32,161 bases of DNA, taken from contig SYLY01000327.1 of the NCBI GenBank assembly GCA_005808475.1, forward strand, positions 1 through 32,161, in the 5' to 3' direction. Below are positions 1-10,341 of this stretch, piece after piece. The position numbers and the translations under genes were made by a program. How positions within the stretch are numbered: position 1 is the stretch's first letter; each line of letters begins with the position of its first letter. Origin of the DNA: Acidobacteriota bacterium (GTDB lineage: Bacteria > Acidobacteriota > Terriglobia > Bryobacterales > Bryobacteraceae). The notes under the pieces are model-generated. The model did no database searches, was not told the origin of the DNA, and worked only from the letters and a program-made list of their open reading frames with translations.

Positions 1-709
1 GGTGGAACTGGACGAACTCCATGTCGAGCAGCGAGGCTCCGGCGTGATAGGCCAGCGCGTGCCCGTCACCCGTGTATTCCCAGGAATTCGACGTGATTTT
101 GTAGGCGCGGCCGATGCCGCCGGTGGCGAGCACCACGGCCTTGGCGCGGAAAATCTTGAAGCGGCCCTTTTCGCGGTCGTATCCGAACGCGCCGGCAATG
201 CGGTCGCCATCCTTGAGCAGCGTGACGCAGGTGACTTCCATCTGGAAATCGATGCCTTGGTGAATGCCGTGATCCTGCAATGTCCGGATCATTTCCAGAC
301 CCGTGCGATCGCCGACGTGAGCCAGCCGCGGATAGCGGTGCCCGCCGAAGTTGCGCTGCAGGATCCGGCCGTCCTTGGTGCGGTCGAACAACGCGCCCCA
401 GGCCTCCAGTTCGCGGACCCGGTCTGGCGCTTCCTTGGCATGCAGCTCCGCCATGCGGGGATTGTTCAGGTACTGCCCGCCGCGCATGGTGTCGGCGAAG
501 TGGACCCTCCAGCTATCGCGGTCGTCGACGTTGGCCATGGCCGCGGCCATGCCGCCTTCGGCCATCACGGTGTGCGCCTTGCCGAGCAGGGACTTGCTCA
601 CGACGCAGACCTTGGCGCCGGCGCCGGACGCTTCCACGGCCGCGCGCAAACCCGCGCCGCCCGCGCCGATCACCAACACATCGTGTTCGAAAGTTTGATA
701 TTCGGGCAC
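1..709 (-). CDS. sdhA: Succinate dehydrogenase/fumarate reductase flavoprotein subunit (partial, C-terminus off window)
   Basis: Catalytic flavoprotein of complex II: it oxidises succinate to fumarate and passes electrons through FAD to the iron-sulfur subunit at the cytoplasmic face of the membrane. Reading the minus strand from a GTG at 709 gives PEYQTFEHDVLVIGAGGAG, the FAD-binding dinucleotide motif near residues 12-21. It is followed by AHTVMAEGG, whose His (about residue 46) is at the position that carries covalent FAD in this family. Then come RYPRLAHVGDRTG and VLATGGIGRAYKIT, all typical of SdhA. Only about 236 residues lie in the window; the frame is open to base 1. The GTG overlaps the TAG of the upstream membrane subunit by one base (TAGTG), and GGAGG lies 9 bases before it, so the two are translationally coupled. 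An sdhB would be expected next, outside the window. Fumarate reductase cannot be excluded from sequence alone. Confidence 0.93.
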   Translation of the reverse strand, partial: MPEYQTFEHDVLVIGAGGAGLRAAVEASGAGAKVCVVSKSLLGKAHTVMAEGGMAAAMANVDDRDSWRVHFADTMRGGQYLNNPRMAELHAKEAPDRVRELEAWGALFDRTKDGRILQRNFGGHRYPRLAHVGDRTGLEMIRTLQDHGIHQGIDFQMEVTCVTLLKDGDRIAGAFGYDREKGRFKIFRAKAVVLATGGIGRAYKITSNSWEYTGDGHALAYHAGASLLDMEFVQFH

Positions 710-1509
710 TAGACGATCCTCCAATCCGACCAGATGCCCATCGAGCACAGGCGGACGTACAGATCGGTGAACGCCACCCAGATCAGGCTGCACCACGCCC
801 AAACCATATGCTTTTTGTTCAGGCAGGTGACGCAATCATAGGCCTTCATGCGGCCTTCCGATTTCGAAAGCTCGTCCACGCGCCCGCCGATCAGGTGGCG
901 CAGGGAATGGCAGCCCAGAGTGTAGCCGCCGAGCAGAATGGGATTGATGGTGAGCACCAGGCTCCCGACGCCGATTCCGAACTTCGCCGAGCCCGCGCCG
1001 TCGTCGAACCAGTACGCCAGGTAGGCGTCCCAGGCCAGGACCATGATGAATATCAAAGCCAGGTAAAGAAAATAGCGGTGAATATTCTGGATAATCAGCG
1101 GGAACGAGCGTTCGCCGCGGTAGGTCTTGCGCGGCTCGCCGATCGTGCACGACGGCGGATCGGCCCAAAACGCTTTGTAGTAGGCGCCGCGATAGTAGTA
1201 GCAAGTGAAGCGGAAGCCGCCGGGCATCCACAGGATCAGCAGCGCGGGGCTGAAGGGAAGGAACGAGGGCCACCACGAGGGCTTGGTTCCAAACCAGGCG
1301 TGCGGCGAGTCGCCCCACAATTCGGGTGAATACATCGGCGAAAGATACGGCCCGAAATGGTAGTGGGCTCCCTGGAACGCAGCCCAATTCGCATATACCA
1401 AAAAGCCGCCCAAACCGAGGAAAGTGAGCAGTGGCGTGAGCCACCAGTTGTCGCGGCGCTGGGTTTTTCCGAACCCCCCGTCGCGAAGCGGAACGTCGAT
1501 GGAGGACAT
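709..1509 (-). CDS. sdhC: Succinate dehydrogenase membrane-anchor subunit, Sdh1-like
   Basis: A 266-residue polytopic membrane protein that should anchor SdhAB and pass electrons to quinone. About five hydrophobic segments are visible (near residues 24-41, 85-100, 138-160, 180-200 and 235-255). It is much longer than the classical four-helix SdhC or SdhD (about 110-130 residues each) and no separate SdhD is present. It resembles the single-subunit anchor of actinobacterial Sdh1-type enzymes. It is rich in Cys and His: C103, C121, the pair C200-H201 with H205, C226xxC229, C240, H144 and H234. Mycobacterial Sdh1 is reported to hold a Rieske-type cluster in its membrane subunit; whether these residues do the same here is inference. 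ATG start with AGGAGA about 6 bases upstream. It overlaps sdhA by one base. Family identity rests partly on this linkage. Confidence 0.82.
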   Translation of the reverse strand: MSSIDVPLRDGGFGKTQRRDNWWLTPLLTFLGLGGFLVYANWAAFQGAHYHFGPYLSPMYSPELWGDSPHAWFGTKPSWWPSFLPFSPALLILWMPGGFRFTCYYYRGAYYKAFWADPPSCTIGEPRKTYRGERSFPLIIQNIHRYFLYLALIFIMVLAWDAYLAYWFDDGAGSAKFGIGVGSLVLTINPILLGGYTLGCHSLRHLIGGRVDELSKSEGRMKAYDCVTCLNKKHMVWAWCSLIWVAFTDLYVRLCSMGIWSDWRIV

Positions 1510-1534
1510 TATGATCTCCTGGGTATCAAAAACG

Positions 1535-2074
1535 TCAGGATATCACGCCGGCCCCCTTTTCCGTACCCTTTCGCCCCCGGACGAGCGACGCCACAAGGCA
1601 CGCCGCCGGCATCGTGGCGGCCATCAGACCGAGGATCGCGTCACCCGGCGAAACGGCGTAGAGGGCGGCCGTTCCAGCCATGGCCGCGCGGATCCCCCAC
1701 GCCGCTCCCGCTCCCGGCCGGCGCCGCGCCAAGGCGGCTCCGGCGAACGCAAAGGCTCCCGCCGCGAACACCGCCACCACCAGCGATTTCGCGGCCGTCG
1801 CGGGCGGTGGAAGCAGCAGGCGCGGCGGACTCCACAGCAGGCTCACCACCGCCGGAATCGACGCCAGGATCGCGGCGGAGACGCAGGTTCCCACCAGCCA
1901 CGCCGCGCGCACGGGATGTCCCTCCACCGCCATCGGACCGGCGAACAGCGCCCCCAGCAACGCGCAGCCGCACAGCAGCAGCGGGTCCAGCGCCTGCCAG
2001 CCGAGGCTGTAGGGTACGTAGAGTCCGCACAGCGCCCAGGCGGTGAAGGCCATCGCGAACCGGTGCGTCGTCAC
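1535..2074 (-). CDS. Small polytopic membrane protein, function unknown
   Basis: A 179-residue hydrophobic protein with roughly five membrane segments (around residues 8-25, 30-48, 58-80, 93-113 and 128-165) and an Arg/Lys-rich cytoplasmic-looking end (RGRKGTEKG). I do not recognise a family. The GTG start at 2074 lies one codon beyond the TAA of the helicase gene (TAA CCG GTG), suggesting coupling; an ATG seven codons further in (2053) is an alternative start. It ends 25 bases before sdhC and is on the same strand, so it may sit at the head of the sdh transcript. No signal, cofactor motif or catalytic residues are visible. Role not assigned. Confidence 0.65.
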   Translation of the reverse strand: MTTHRFAMAFTAWALCGLYVPYSLGWQALDPLLLCGCALLGALFAGPMAVEGHPVRAAWLVGTCVSAAILASIPAVVSLLWSPPRLLLPPPATAAKSLVVAVFAAGAFAFAGAALARRRPGAGAAWGIRAAMAGTAALYAVSPGDAILGLMAATMPAACLVASLVRGRKGTEKGAGVIS

Positions 2075-2077
2075 CGG

Positions 2078-4978
2078 TTAAAACGGAACTCGTCCCGCGG
2101 CCTTGCGGGCGGGCGCTTTCTTCACTGCCTTGGTCGCCTTCTTGACGGCTGCTCGCTTCACGGCCTTCTTGCGCTGCACGCCGAGCGCTCGTTCCATGAT
2201 CTCCTCGAGGATCTTCTTCTCCGGCATCGTCATCACGCGCGCGAACTTCTCCGGCCGCTTGCCTATCACCGCGTTCAACGAATGCAACCACTCGAGCGAC
2301 TCGCGCGCCGGATGTTCGCCGATTTCGCGCACCATCTCGAGCGCGCGCTGGAAGTCCGCCGCTTGGCGGTAGCAGCGAAGCGCCTTCTCCGGCTCGCCGG
2401 TCTCGCGGTACAACGCGCCGGCCTCGGAGTAGTTGCTCAGCTCCTCGTGGACTTCGGCCTCGAGCTTCGGCAAGCGCTTGGTGGAAAGCTTCAAGGCCTC
2501 GAGAGCGGATGTCCACCGCTTGTTTTTGATCAGTTGTTGAATTGCGCGGACGCACAGCGCATCGGCGCGCTCCTTGGCGCCGGGCAGCCCCGCCGCTTCG
2601 AAGAAGCCTGGCAGCGTCCGGACGGCGGCCAAGCCATTATCGCCGGCCGGGATCAGCCGTTCGAGCTCCGCGATCCACTCTTCGGCGCGCGGGGCCGTCT
2701 CCGCCGCGAACCACGAATCGAGCTTGGCGCGGGCCGCCGTGAAGCCCTGGATGAAAATCGAGATGGATTCGGCGCGGTTGGCCGGAGTGGCCCTGGCGAT
2801 GTCGCCCGCCATCGAAATCACCTCGGCCTGCTCCGCGTTTCCCGCTCGCCGCGCGGCGACCGCGGACTCGACAAACAGTTCCGGATTGCCGAGTTCCGGC
2901 GCTAGCTTCGCCTTTCGGAACGCCAGTTGGAAGCAGACCTCGGACAAGGTCTCGAAGGCCGCCTGCCTCACCGTTTCGTCTTCCACCGCGCCGGGGGTCT
3001 TCGGTGCGCCGAGCAGTCCCACTGCCTGTTGCGCCCGGGACCATGCCAGATCGGGCTTCACCGCCACCAACTGGCGCGCGTCGTGCCGGCACCGCTGGAT
3101 GCGCTCCTCGCGGTCCAGATCCTCCTCGCCGAGCGTCTTGATGAGCGCCTCCGCGGTCACCGGAGGGAGATTGTGCTCTCCCGGCTCGCGCAGGAAGAAC
3201 TTCACCTCGCCGACGGTATCGGGCGGAGGATTCACGTCCACCCAGATCAGCCGTTCCGTGGGCCGGGACAGCGCCACGCGCAGCTTGTCGATCGTGAGCC
3301 GGCGCCGCACGGGATCGGCCGGGCTGCCCACGTGGCGAACCTGATCCACCAGCCGCCGCAACGCCGGACCGGCCTCGAGAACGCACACGGTGTGGAAGTC
3401 CAGCCCCTTGGCTTCCACCGGCGTCAGGACGTACGGCTTCAGCCGCTCCGGCACGGCGCTCTCTTCCATCGCGATGATCGCCGCGCCCTCGCGTTGCGCC
3501 AGATCCTCGATCAGCGGCTCGAGTCCGGCCGGCGAGACCGTGGCGTAAATCACCTGATCCGGCGAATCGTCCTCGATCTCGGCGTAGCCGGAGCCGGAGG
3601 GCCGGTCCTGCTTGTCGAGCGTGCGGTAGAGGTCCCACACGCGGTTGACCAGTGTCGCGATGCGCCGCGGGCTGCGCAGGTTCACCGCCAGATGGAAGTC
3701 GAGCGGCGTCGCCACCGTGGAGTGGAGAATGCCATTGAGCCAGGCCCACTCGAAGTCGGTGGGGCGGACCGTCTGCGCCTCGTCGCCGGCGATCAACAAC
3801 GGCGCGGCGCCGGCCGCGTTGAGCCGCCGCGCCAGCGCCGCCACCACGTACGATTCGAGCGGCGTCAGATCCTGGCATTCGTCCACCGCGATGCAGTCGA
3901 ATTCGAGGAAAGCCGGATTGACGTTGGGCGTCTTCGAACTGGCGAGTGCGTGCGCGGCGCGCCAGGCGAGCGCCAGTTCGGGGAAGTAGCGGTCGGCGAG
4001 CGGCGCCGGATCGGCGCGGTCCAGGCGGTTGGCCGCGTCGAGCGCGAAGTTGGCCAATTGCGGTCCCAGGTACTTCGCGCGTTGGCTCCGGTAGGCGGCC
4101 TCCGGCAGGCGGACGCGCTCCGCCTTCGCGAACCATCCAGCCGCTTCGGGCAAAGCCGCGCCGATCAGATGCGCGTGGAACTCGTCGTAAAGCGCGGGGA
4201 TCTCGGCGCCCCAGGGGCCGATGGCGCGGCCATGTGGGGCCAGGTCGCGCCGGAACCGGGCTTTCGCGTCGTCGTTGGCGGGCGGGGCCGCGGTCCGGGT
4301 GAGCTGGCGGATAAAGTCCGGGTAGGTGAGGACGGTGAACTCGCGGGACGCGGCGCAATAGCGGTCGAAGTAGTCGCGCGCCAGCGCCGCCAAGTCCGTG
4401 GAGAAGGTCAGATACAACACGCGGCGGCCGCCGGCCAGGTCCGCCGCGTGGAGCAGCGCGGTGGTCTTGCCGGAACCGGGATGTCCCCGCAGGACACGCG
4501 CGACTCCCTTGGCTTTGGCGAAGCGCGCCTGCACCGGAGTCCACGGCGATGGGGCGAAGATCTCATTGCGGATCTCCGGCACCGTCATCGGCAGATAGTC
4601 GGAGCCGGGGTCGCCGGCCGGGAGCGGGCTGTGATCGTCGTGATGGCGGATGTCGCGCAGGAAGATGGCGCCGTCGGCAACACCCGCTACTCCCGAGGCG
4701 GCCTTCACGGGAGGCGCGCCTTTCGGAGCCCACCACGCGTAAAAGTGCGATCCGCCGCCGCCGCCCAGGCGCGATCGCCGCCAACCGCGGTTGGCGCCGT
4801 GGGTCGCCTTGTAGTGGAGCCGGCCAGGATCCACGCTCATCCGCTGAAGGATCAGCGCCGTGCGCTTGCCGAGCGGATGGTTACGGTTCTCCTCGAGCTT
4901 CTCGAGAAACTCCTGGTGGCACAAGAGGAAATGCGGGGGCTTCGCGGTTTGGAAGTCCGCTGGGTTGGAGATCTCCAA
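2078..4978 (-). CDS. UvrD-like superfamily 1 helicase with RelE-like N-domain, TPR-like C-half and lysine-rich tail
   Basis: A 966-residue ATPase. Helicase motifs are in canonical order: Walker A GHPGSGKTT (165-173), Walker B/motif II DECQD (366-370), motif III GDEAQT (398-403), motif IV around VNLRSPRRI (432-440), motif V KGLDF (524-528) and motif VI LRVALSRPTERL (566-577). This is the SF1A (UvrD/PcrA-like) pattern. Residues 1-130 look like a RelE/ParE-type fold: a helical start, then a spaced WR..., HFYAWW and FLRDIRHHDDHSPL pattern before the ATPase. Residues about 620-930 are helical with TPR-like units (for example YSEAGALYRETGEPEKALR). The last 35 residues are a Lys/Ala/Arg tail like that of histone H1. 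The start is a TTG at 4978 with no good Shine-Dalgarno, so the N-terminus is uncertain. A role in DNA repair or in defence is possible; the sequence does not decide. Confidence 0.8.
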   Translation of the reverse strand: MEISNPADFQTAKPPHFLLCHQEFLEKLEENRNHPLGKRTALILQRMSVDPGRLHYKATHGANRGWRRSRLGGGGGSHFYAWWAPKGAPPVKAASGVAGVADGAIFLRDIRHHDDHSPLPAGDPGSDYLPMTVPEIRNEIFAPSPWTPVQARFAKAKGVARVLRGHPGSGKTTALLHAADLAGGRRVLYLTFSTDLAALARDYFDRYCAASREFTVLTYPDFIRQLTRTAAPPANDDAKARFRRDLAPHGRAIGPWGAEIPALYDEFHAHLIGAALPEAAGWFAKAERVRLPEAAYRSQRAKYLGPQLANFALDAANRLDRADPAPLADRYFPELALAWRAAHALASSKTPNVNPAFLEFDCIAVDECQDLTPLESYVVAALARRLNAAGAAPLLIAGDEAQTVRPTDFEWAWLNGILHSTVATPLDFHLAVNLRSPRRIATLVNRVWDLYRTLDKQDRPSGSGYAEIEDDSPDQVIYATVSPAGLEPLIEDLAQREGAAIIAMEESAVPERLKPYVLTPVEAKGLDFHTVCVLEAGPALRRLVDQVRHVGSPADPVRRRLTIDKLRVALSRPTERLIWVDVNPPPDTVGEVKFFLREPGEHNLPPVTAEALIKTLGEEDLDREERIQRCRHDARQLVAVKPDLAWSRAQQAVGLLGAPKTPGAVEDETVRQAAFETLSEVCFQLAFRKAKLAPELGNPELFVESAVAARRAGNAEQAEVISMAGDIARATPANRAESISIFIQGFTAARAKLDSWFAAETAPRAEEWIAELERLIPAGDNGLAAVRTLPGFFEAAGLPGAKERADALCVRAIQQLIKNKRWTSALEALKLSTKRLPKLEAEVHEELSNYSEAGALYRETGEPEKALRCYRQAADFQRALEMVREIGEHPARESLEWLHSLNAVIGKRPEKFARVMTMPEKKILEEIMERALGVQRKKAVKRAAVKKATKAVKKAPARKAAGRVPF

Positions 4979-4999
4979 GGAGGCATTGTACCCGAACGA

Positions 5000-6433
5000 T
5001 CAAGCCCCCGGATCGCGTGACACCGGCCCGCTTCGCAGAAGCTTCCGTAGTTCGCCCACAGTGGCCTCTTGCTTCGGATCGGCCGCCAGGTTGCGCATCT
5101 CGTTCGGATCGGCGTCGTGATCGTAGAGCGCGCTCCCGCGCCGCCCTTCGTCCCATTCGGTGTAGCGCCAGCGTTCGGTGCGCACGGATCGTCCGATGAA
5201 CCAGCCGCGTGCCTGCACTGTGTACGCAGGCCGGCTCCACTCCGCTCGCGGGTTGTCGAGCAGCGGCGTCAACGGCGTGCCTTCGTGCCACGGCGCTTTC
5301 GGAAGTCCGCACAGGCTGGCCAGCGTCGGCGCGATGTCCAGATACTGCACCACGCGTTTGGACGCCTGCCCTTTCGTGCGCCGGGGATCGGACACGATGA
5401 GCGGGCCGCGCGCGGAAGTCTCGAACAGCGTGCCCTTGGCCCACATGCCCTTCTCGCTGAGGTGCCAGCCGTGGTCGCCCCACAGCAGGACGATCGTGTT
5501 TTCGAGCACTCCCGCCGTTGCCAGTCTGTCGAGCAGGCGGCCCACTTGCGCGTCCATGTACGCCGTGCAGGCGTAGTAGGCGCGCATCGCCTCGCGAGCC
5601 TCGTGCACGGAGAACGACCGCGCGGCGAACAGATCGATGTTGGCGCGGAACTCGTCGCGCGGCACGCCGGGGATCGGACGCGGTTCCGTGTCGAAGTCGG
5701 CGGGCAGCCGCATCTCGGCCGGATCGAACATGTCGAAGTACTTCTTCGGCGCGGTGAGCGGAACGTGCGGACGATGGAATCCCACCGACAGGAAGAACGG
5801 CTTTCCGGCCCCGGTCATCTTGTCGAGCTGGGCGAGCGCTTTGTCCGCGATCGGAGCGTCCACGCCAGGATCGTCGTCCGGCAGCGGACCGTACACGTTG
5901 GCCCACGCGAACTGCTTCGGCTCCGGCGGCCGCATGTTCCGGTACGGCGACTGGTGATTCTCCCAATACGCCGCGTCCGCCTTCTGTTGTTGCCGCCGCT
6001 CGTCCACCGTGAACCAGCCGCCGATCTTGGGCATCGGATCGTCAGGCCGGAACCCGCGATTCGGTCCGTGCCAGATCTTGCCGAACTCCGCCGTCGCGTA
6101 CCCGTTGCGCTCGAAGTAGCGCGGCAGAATCGACTCGCCCTCGCGAAGCGGCAGCCATGTGTTGTTGTCGAGCACGCCGGTGTTCACCGGATACCGGCCC
6201 GACAACACCGACGACCGCGTCGGGTTGCACAGCGGATATTGGCAGTAGGCGCGTTCGAAACGGACTCCGCGCGCCGCCAATCTGTCGATGTTGGGCGTGC
6301 GAGCCACCGGATCGCCGAAGCAGCCGATGCGGCAGTCGAGATCGTCCACGGCGATGAACAGCACGTTGGGACGCGCGGTCTGGGCGGCCAGCGGCGTGGC
6401 GGCCGCGGCGGCGAGAAAATCGCGGCGGTTCAT
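5000..6433 (-). CDS. Exported sulfatase, iduronate-2-sulfatase-like
   Basis: A 477-residue hydrolase that removes sulfate esters, probably from a polysaccharide. The start MNRRDFLAAAAATPLAAQ is a Tat-type signal (R-R-D-F then an Ala-rich stretch). The mature part opens with RPNVLFIAVDDLDC, whose D30-D31 are metal ligands. The sulfatase signature CNPTRSSVLSGR follows, with C69 as the residue converted to formylglycine. KIWHGPNRG and LWGDHGWHLSEKGMWAKG carry the further His/Asp/Lys site residues. The order and the DHGWHLSEK motif resemble the iduronate-2-sulfatase branch. Length is normal. It is the last gene of a three-gene unit with the DUF1501 and DUF1549/1553 genes, 10 bases after DUF1501, and TGAGGAGA supplies both the previous stop and the ribosome site. 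The substrate is not known. Confidence 0.92.
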   Translation of the reverse strand: MNRRDFLAAAAATPLAAQTARPNVLFIAVDDLDCRIGCFGDPVARTPNIDRLAARGVRFERAYCQYPLCNPTRSSVLSGRYPVNTGVLDNNTWLPLREGESILPRYFERNGYATAEFGKIWHGPNRGFRPDDPMPKIGGWFTVDERRQQQKADAAYWENHQSPYRNMRPPEPKQFAWANVYGPLPDDDPGVDAPIADKALAQLDKMTGAGKPFFLSVGFHRPHVPLTAPKKYFDMFDPAEMRLPADFDTEPRPIPGVPRDEFRANIDLFAARSFSVHEAREAMRAYYACTAYMDAQVGRLLDRLATAGVLENTIVLLWGDHGWHLSEKGMWAKGTLFETSARGPLIVSDPRRTKGQASKRVVQYLDIAPTLASLCGLPKAPWHEGTPLTPLLDNPRAEWSRPAYTVQARGWFIGRSVRTERWRYTEWDEGRRGSALYDHDADPNEMRNLAADPKQEATVGELRKLLRSGPVSRDPGA

Positions 6434-6443
6434 TCGGATCTCC

Positions 6444-7859
6444 TCATGCGAGAGCTTCGGCGATCAGCTTGCCCCCGGTGATCGTGGCGCGCTCGGCGCG
6501 GCCGTTGTGGAGGTGCGTCAGGTTCAGGTGATTCATCCCTAGCAAATGCAGGATCGTCGCATGCAGGTCGTGCACGTGATACGGCTCCTCCACGGCGCGG
6601 AACCCGATCTCGTCGGTGGAGCCGATCGTCTGGCCTGCCTTGATGCCGGCTCCCGCCATCCACATGGTGAAGCCCCACGGGTTGTGATCGCGGCCGTACT
6701 GCGCGCCCTTGCCGGTGGAATTGGTGTCGGTGAACGCGGTGCGCCCGAACTCGCCGCCCCAGACGACAAGCGTCTCGTCGAGCAGTCCGCGCGCCTCGAG
6801 GTCGGCGAGCAGCCCCGCGATGGGACGGTCCGAAGCGCCGCACCACTTGGTGTGGTTCTCCTCGAGTCCGGTGTGCGCGTCCCAGCCGCTGCCGCTGCCG
6901 CAGTAGACTTCCACGAACCGGACGCCATGTTCCACCAGCCGCCGCGCGAGCAGACAGTTGGTTCCGAAGCGCGCGGTGGCCTTGTCCTCCATGCCGTAGA
7001 GGCGGCGCGTGGCGGCCGATTCCGATTCCAGGTCCACCGCCACCGGAGCGGCGGACTGCATCCGGTAGGCGAGTTCGTACGATTCGGTGCGCGCGTCCAG
7101 CTCGTCGTCGCCGGGATGGCGCCCGGCGTGGCGCTGGTTCAACTCGCGCAGCAGATCCAGCCGGCCTCGCTGGCGGCGGTCGTCCACTTCCTTTTGCGGG
7201 GCCAGATCCGGAATCGGCGGACCTTCCTTCTGGAAGTGCGTGCCTTGATAGGTAGCCGGCAGGAAGCCCGAACTCCAGTTGGTGGGCCCGCCGCGCACGA
7301 CGCGGTCGTCGGTGAGCACCACGAACGACGGCATGTTGCGGTTCGACGCGCCAAGTCCATACGTGGTCCACGCGCCGAGCGAGGGCCGCCCGGCCAGAAT
7401 CGAACCGGTGTTCATCTGGCGTACCGATCCCACGTGATTCAACCCGTCCGCCCAGCAAGACCGGATCACAGCCAGCTTGTCGGCGTGCCGCGCGATGTTC
7501 GGATACCAGTCCGACACCCAGAGTCCGCTCTGGCCGTGCCGCTTCCATTGCCGCCGCGACGCGACGAGCGGCATGCGGTGCGAACCGGTGGCGCTTGTGA
7601 CGGGCAGCTTGAAAGATTCGGGCGTGACTTGTCCGGCCAGTTTATCGAGCGCCGGTTTGGGGTCGAACAAATCGATGTGGCTCGGCCCGCCTTCCATGAA
7701 AAGGAAGATCACCGATTTGGCGCGGGGCCGGTGATGGGGTGTCCTTGGCGCGAGCGGTTCGGCCGCGCTCAGCAGATCGGCGAGCGCGAGCGCGCCCAGG
7801 CCGCTGCCCGAATTCATCAGGAACCGGCGGCGTGACCCGGGCGTGGATGCGTGCGTCAT
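6444..7859 (-). CDS. DUF1501 protein, Tat-exported, sulfatase-like fold
   Basis: A 471-residue member of the DUF1501 family, which is related in fold to alkaline phosphatases and sulfatases and is common in Planctomycetes and Acidobacteria. The start at 7859 gives MTHASTPGSRRRFLMNSG followed by a hydrophobic stretch, a Tat-type signal. Diagnostic segments are SVIFLFMEGGPSHIDLFDPK, then the region around RSCWADGLNHVGSVRQMNTG, VVWGGEFGRTAFTD and GRDHNPWGFTMWMAGAG. The open frame continues upstream to 8162, but that extension lies inside the DUF1553 gene, lacks the signal and is rejected. It begins two bases after the DUF1553 stop. DUF1501 and DUF1549/1553 genes are habitually adjacent, which supports a joint role; the biochemical role of the pair is not established. 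Confidence 0.9.
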   Translation of the reverse strand: MTHASTPGSRRRFLMNSGSGLGALALADLLSAAEPLAPRTPHHRPRAKSVIFLFMEGGPSHIDLFDPKPALDKLAGQVTPESFKLPVTSATGSHRMPLVASRRQWKRHGQSGLWVSDWYPNIARHADKLAVIRSCWADGLNHVGSVRQMNTGSILAGRPSLGAWTTYGLGASNRNMPSFVVLTDDRVVRGGPTNWSSGFLPATYQGTHFQKEGPPIPDLAPQKEVDDRRQRGRLDLLRELNQRHAGRHPGDDELDARTESYELAYRMQSAAPVAVDLESESAATRRLYGMEDKATARFGTNCLLARRLVEHGVRFVEVYCGSGSGWDAHTGLEENHTKWCGASDRPIAGLLADLEARGLLDETLVVWGGEFGRTAFTDTNSTGKGAQYGRDHNPWGFTMWMAGAGIKAGQTIGSTDEIGFRAVEEPYHVHDLHATILHLLGMNHLNLTHLHNGRAERATITGGKLIAEALA

Positions 7860-7861
7860 GG

Positions 7862-10054
<2,193 letters not shown>

Positions 10055-10074
10055 GGGTCCTATGCTATCGCAAC

Positions 10075-10334
10075 CTACTTCGTCTTCGTGACAGCCCGGA
10101 TCACGTAGTACGACGCCCGTCCCGAACCGCCGTTCCTGATCCCATGCAACTCGCCCGGCGCAAAGAACAGCATCGACCCCGGCCCCGCGCGGTGCGGCTT
10201 TCCTTCCAGCTCCACGGCGAGCGGCCCTTCCTTAACGATCGCGATCTCTTCGTCTTCGCGCCGGTGCGCGGCGTAGGCTTTGGCGCCTGAGCGGTGGCGG
10301 CGATTGCAAAAGCGAGCGCGAGTGCGAGTTTCAC
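10075..10334 (-). pseudogene. Broken secreted cupin-domain gene
   Basis: A GTG at 10334 begins a clean signal peptide (VKLALALAFAIAATAQA). Continued in that frame the protein becomes an Arg/Ser-rich string unlike anything. In the neighbouring minus frame, from about 10286 to a TAG at 10075-10077, the sequence reads HRREDEEIAIVKEGPLAVEL, then PGSMLFFAPGELHGIRN, then YYVIRAVTKTK. This is the second half of a small cupin protein. The signal peptide joins the cupin part directly, so about 40 residues containing the first strands and the metal-binding H-x-H are missing and the frame is shifted. I read this as an internal deletion plus frameshift. An unbroken paralogue elsewhere in the genome is likely but not visible here. 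Confidence 0.75.
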
Positions 10335-10341
10335 TCCCGAA

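Noticed and set aside
2637..4544. 635-codon minus-strand open frame inside the helicase gene
   Set aside because: Arg/Gly/Pro-rich translation with no motif, fully inside a gene with intact helicase motifs in another frame; a typical shadow frame of high-GC DNA.
2927..5020. 697-codon plus-strand open frame opposite the helicase
   Set aside because: Antisense shadow; composition is His/Arg/Gly-biased and no domain is seen.
10101..10334. 77-residue open frame as a functional small secreted protein
   Set aside because: Only the signal peptide is meaningful; the remainder is the wrong frame of a cupin domain, so it is treated as a pseudogene.
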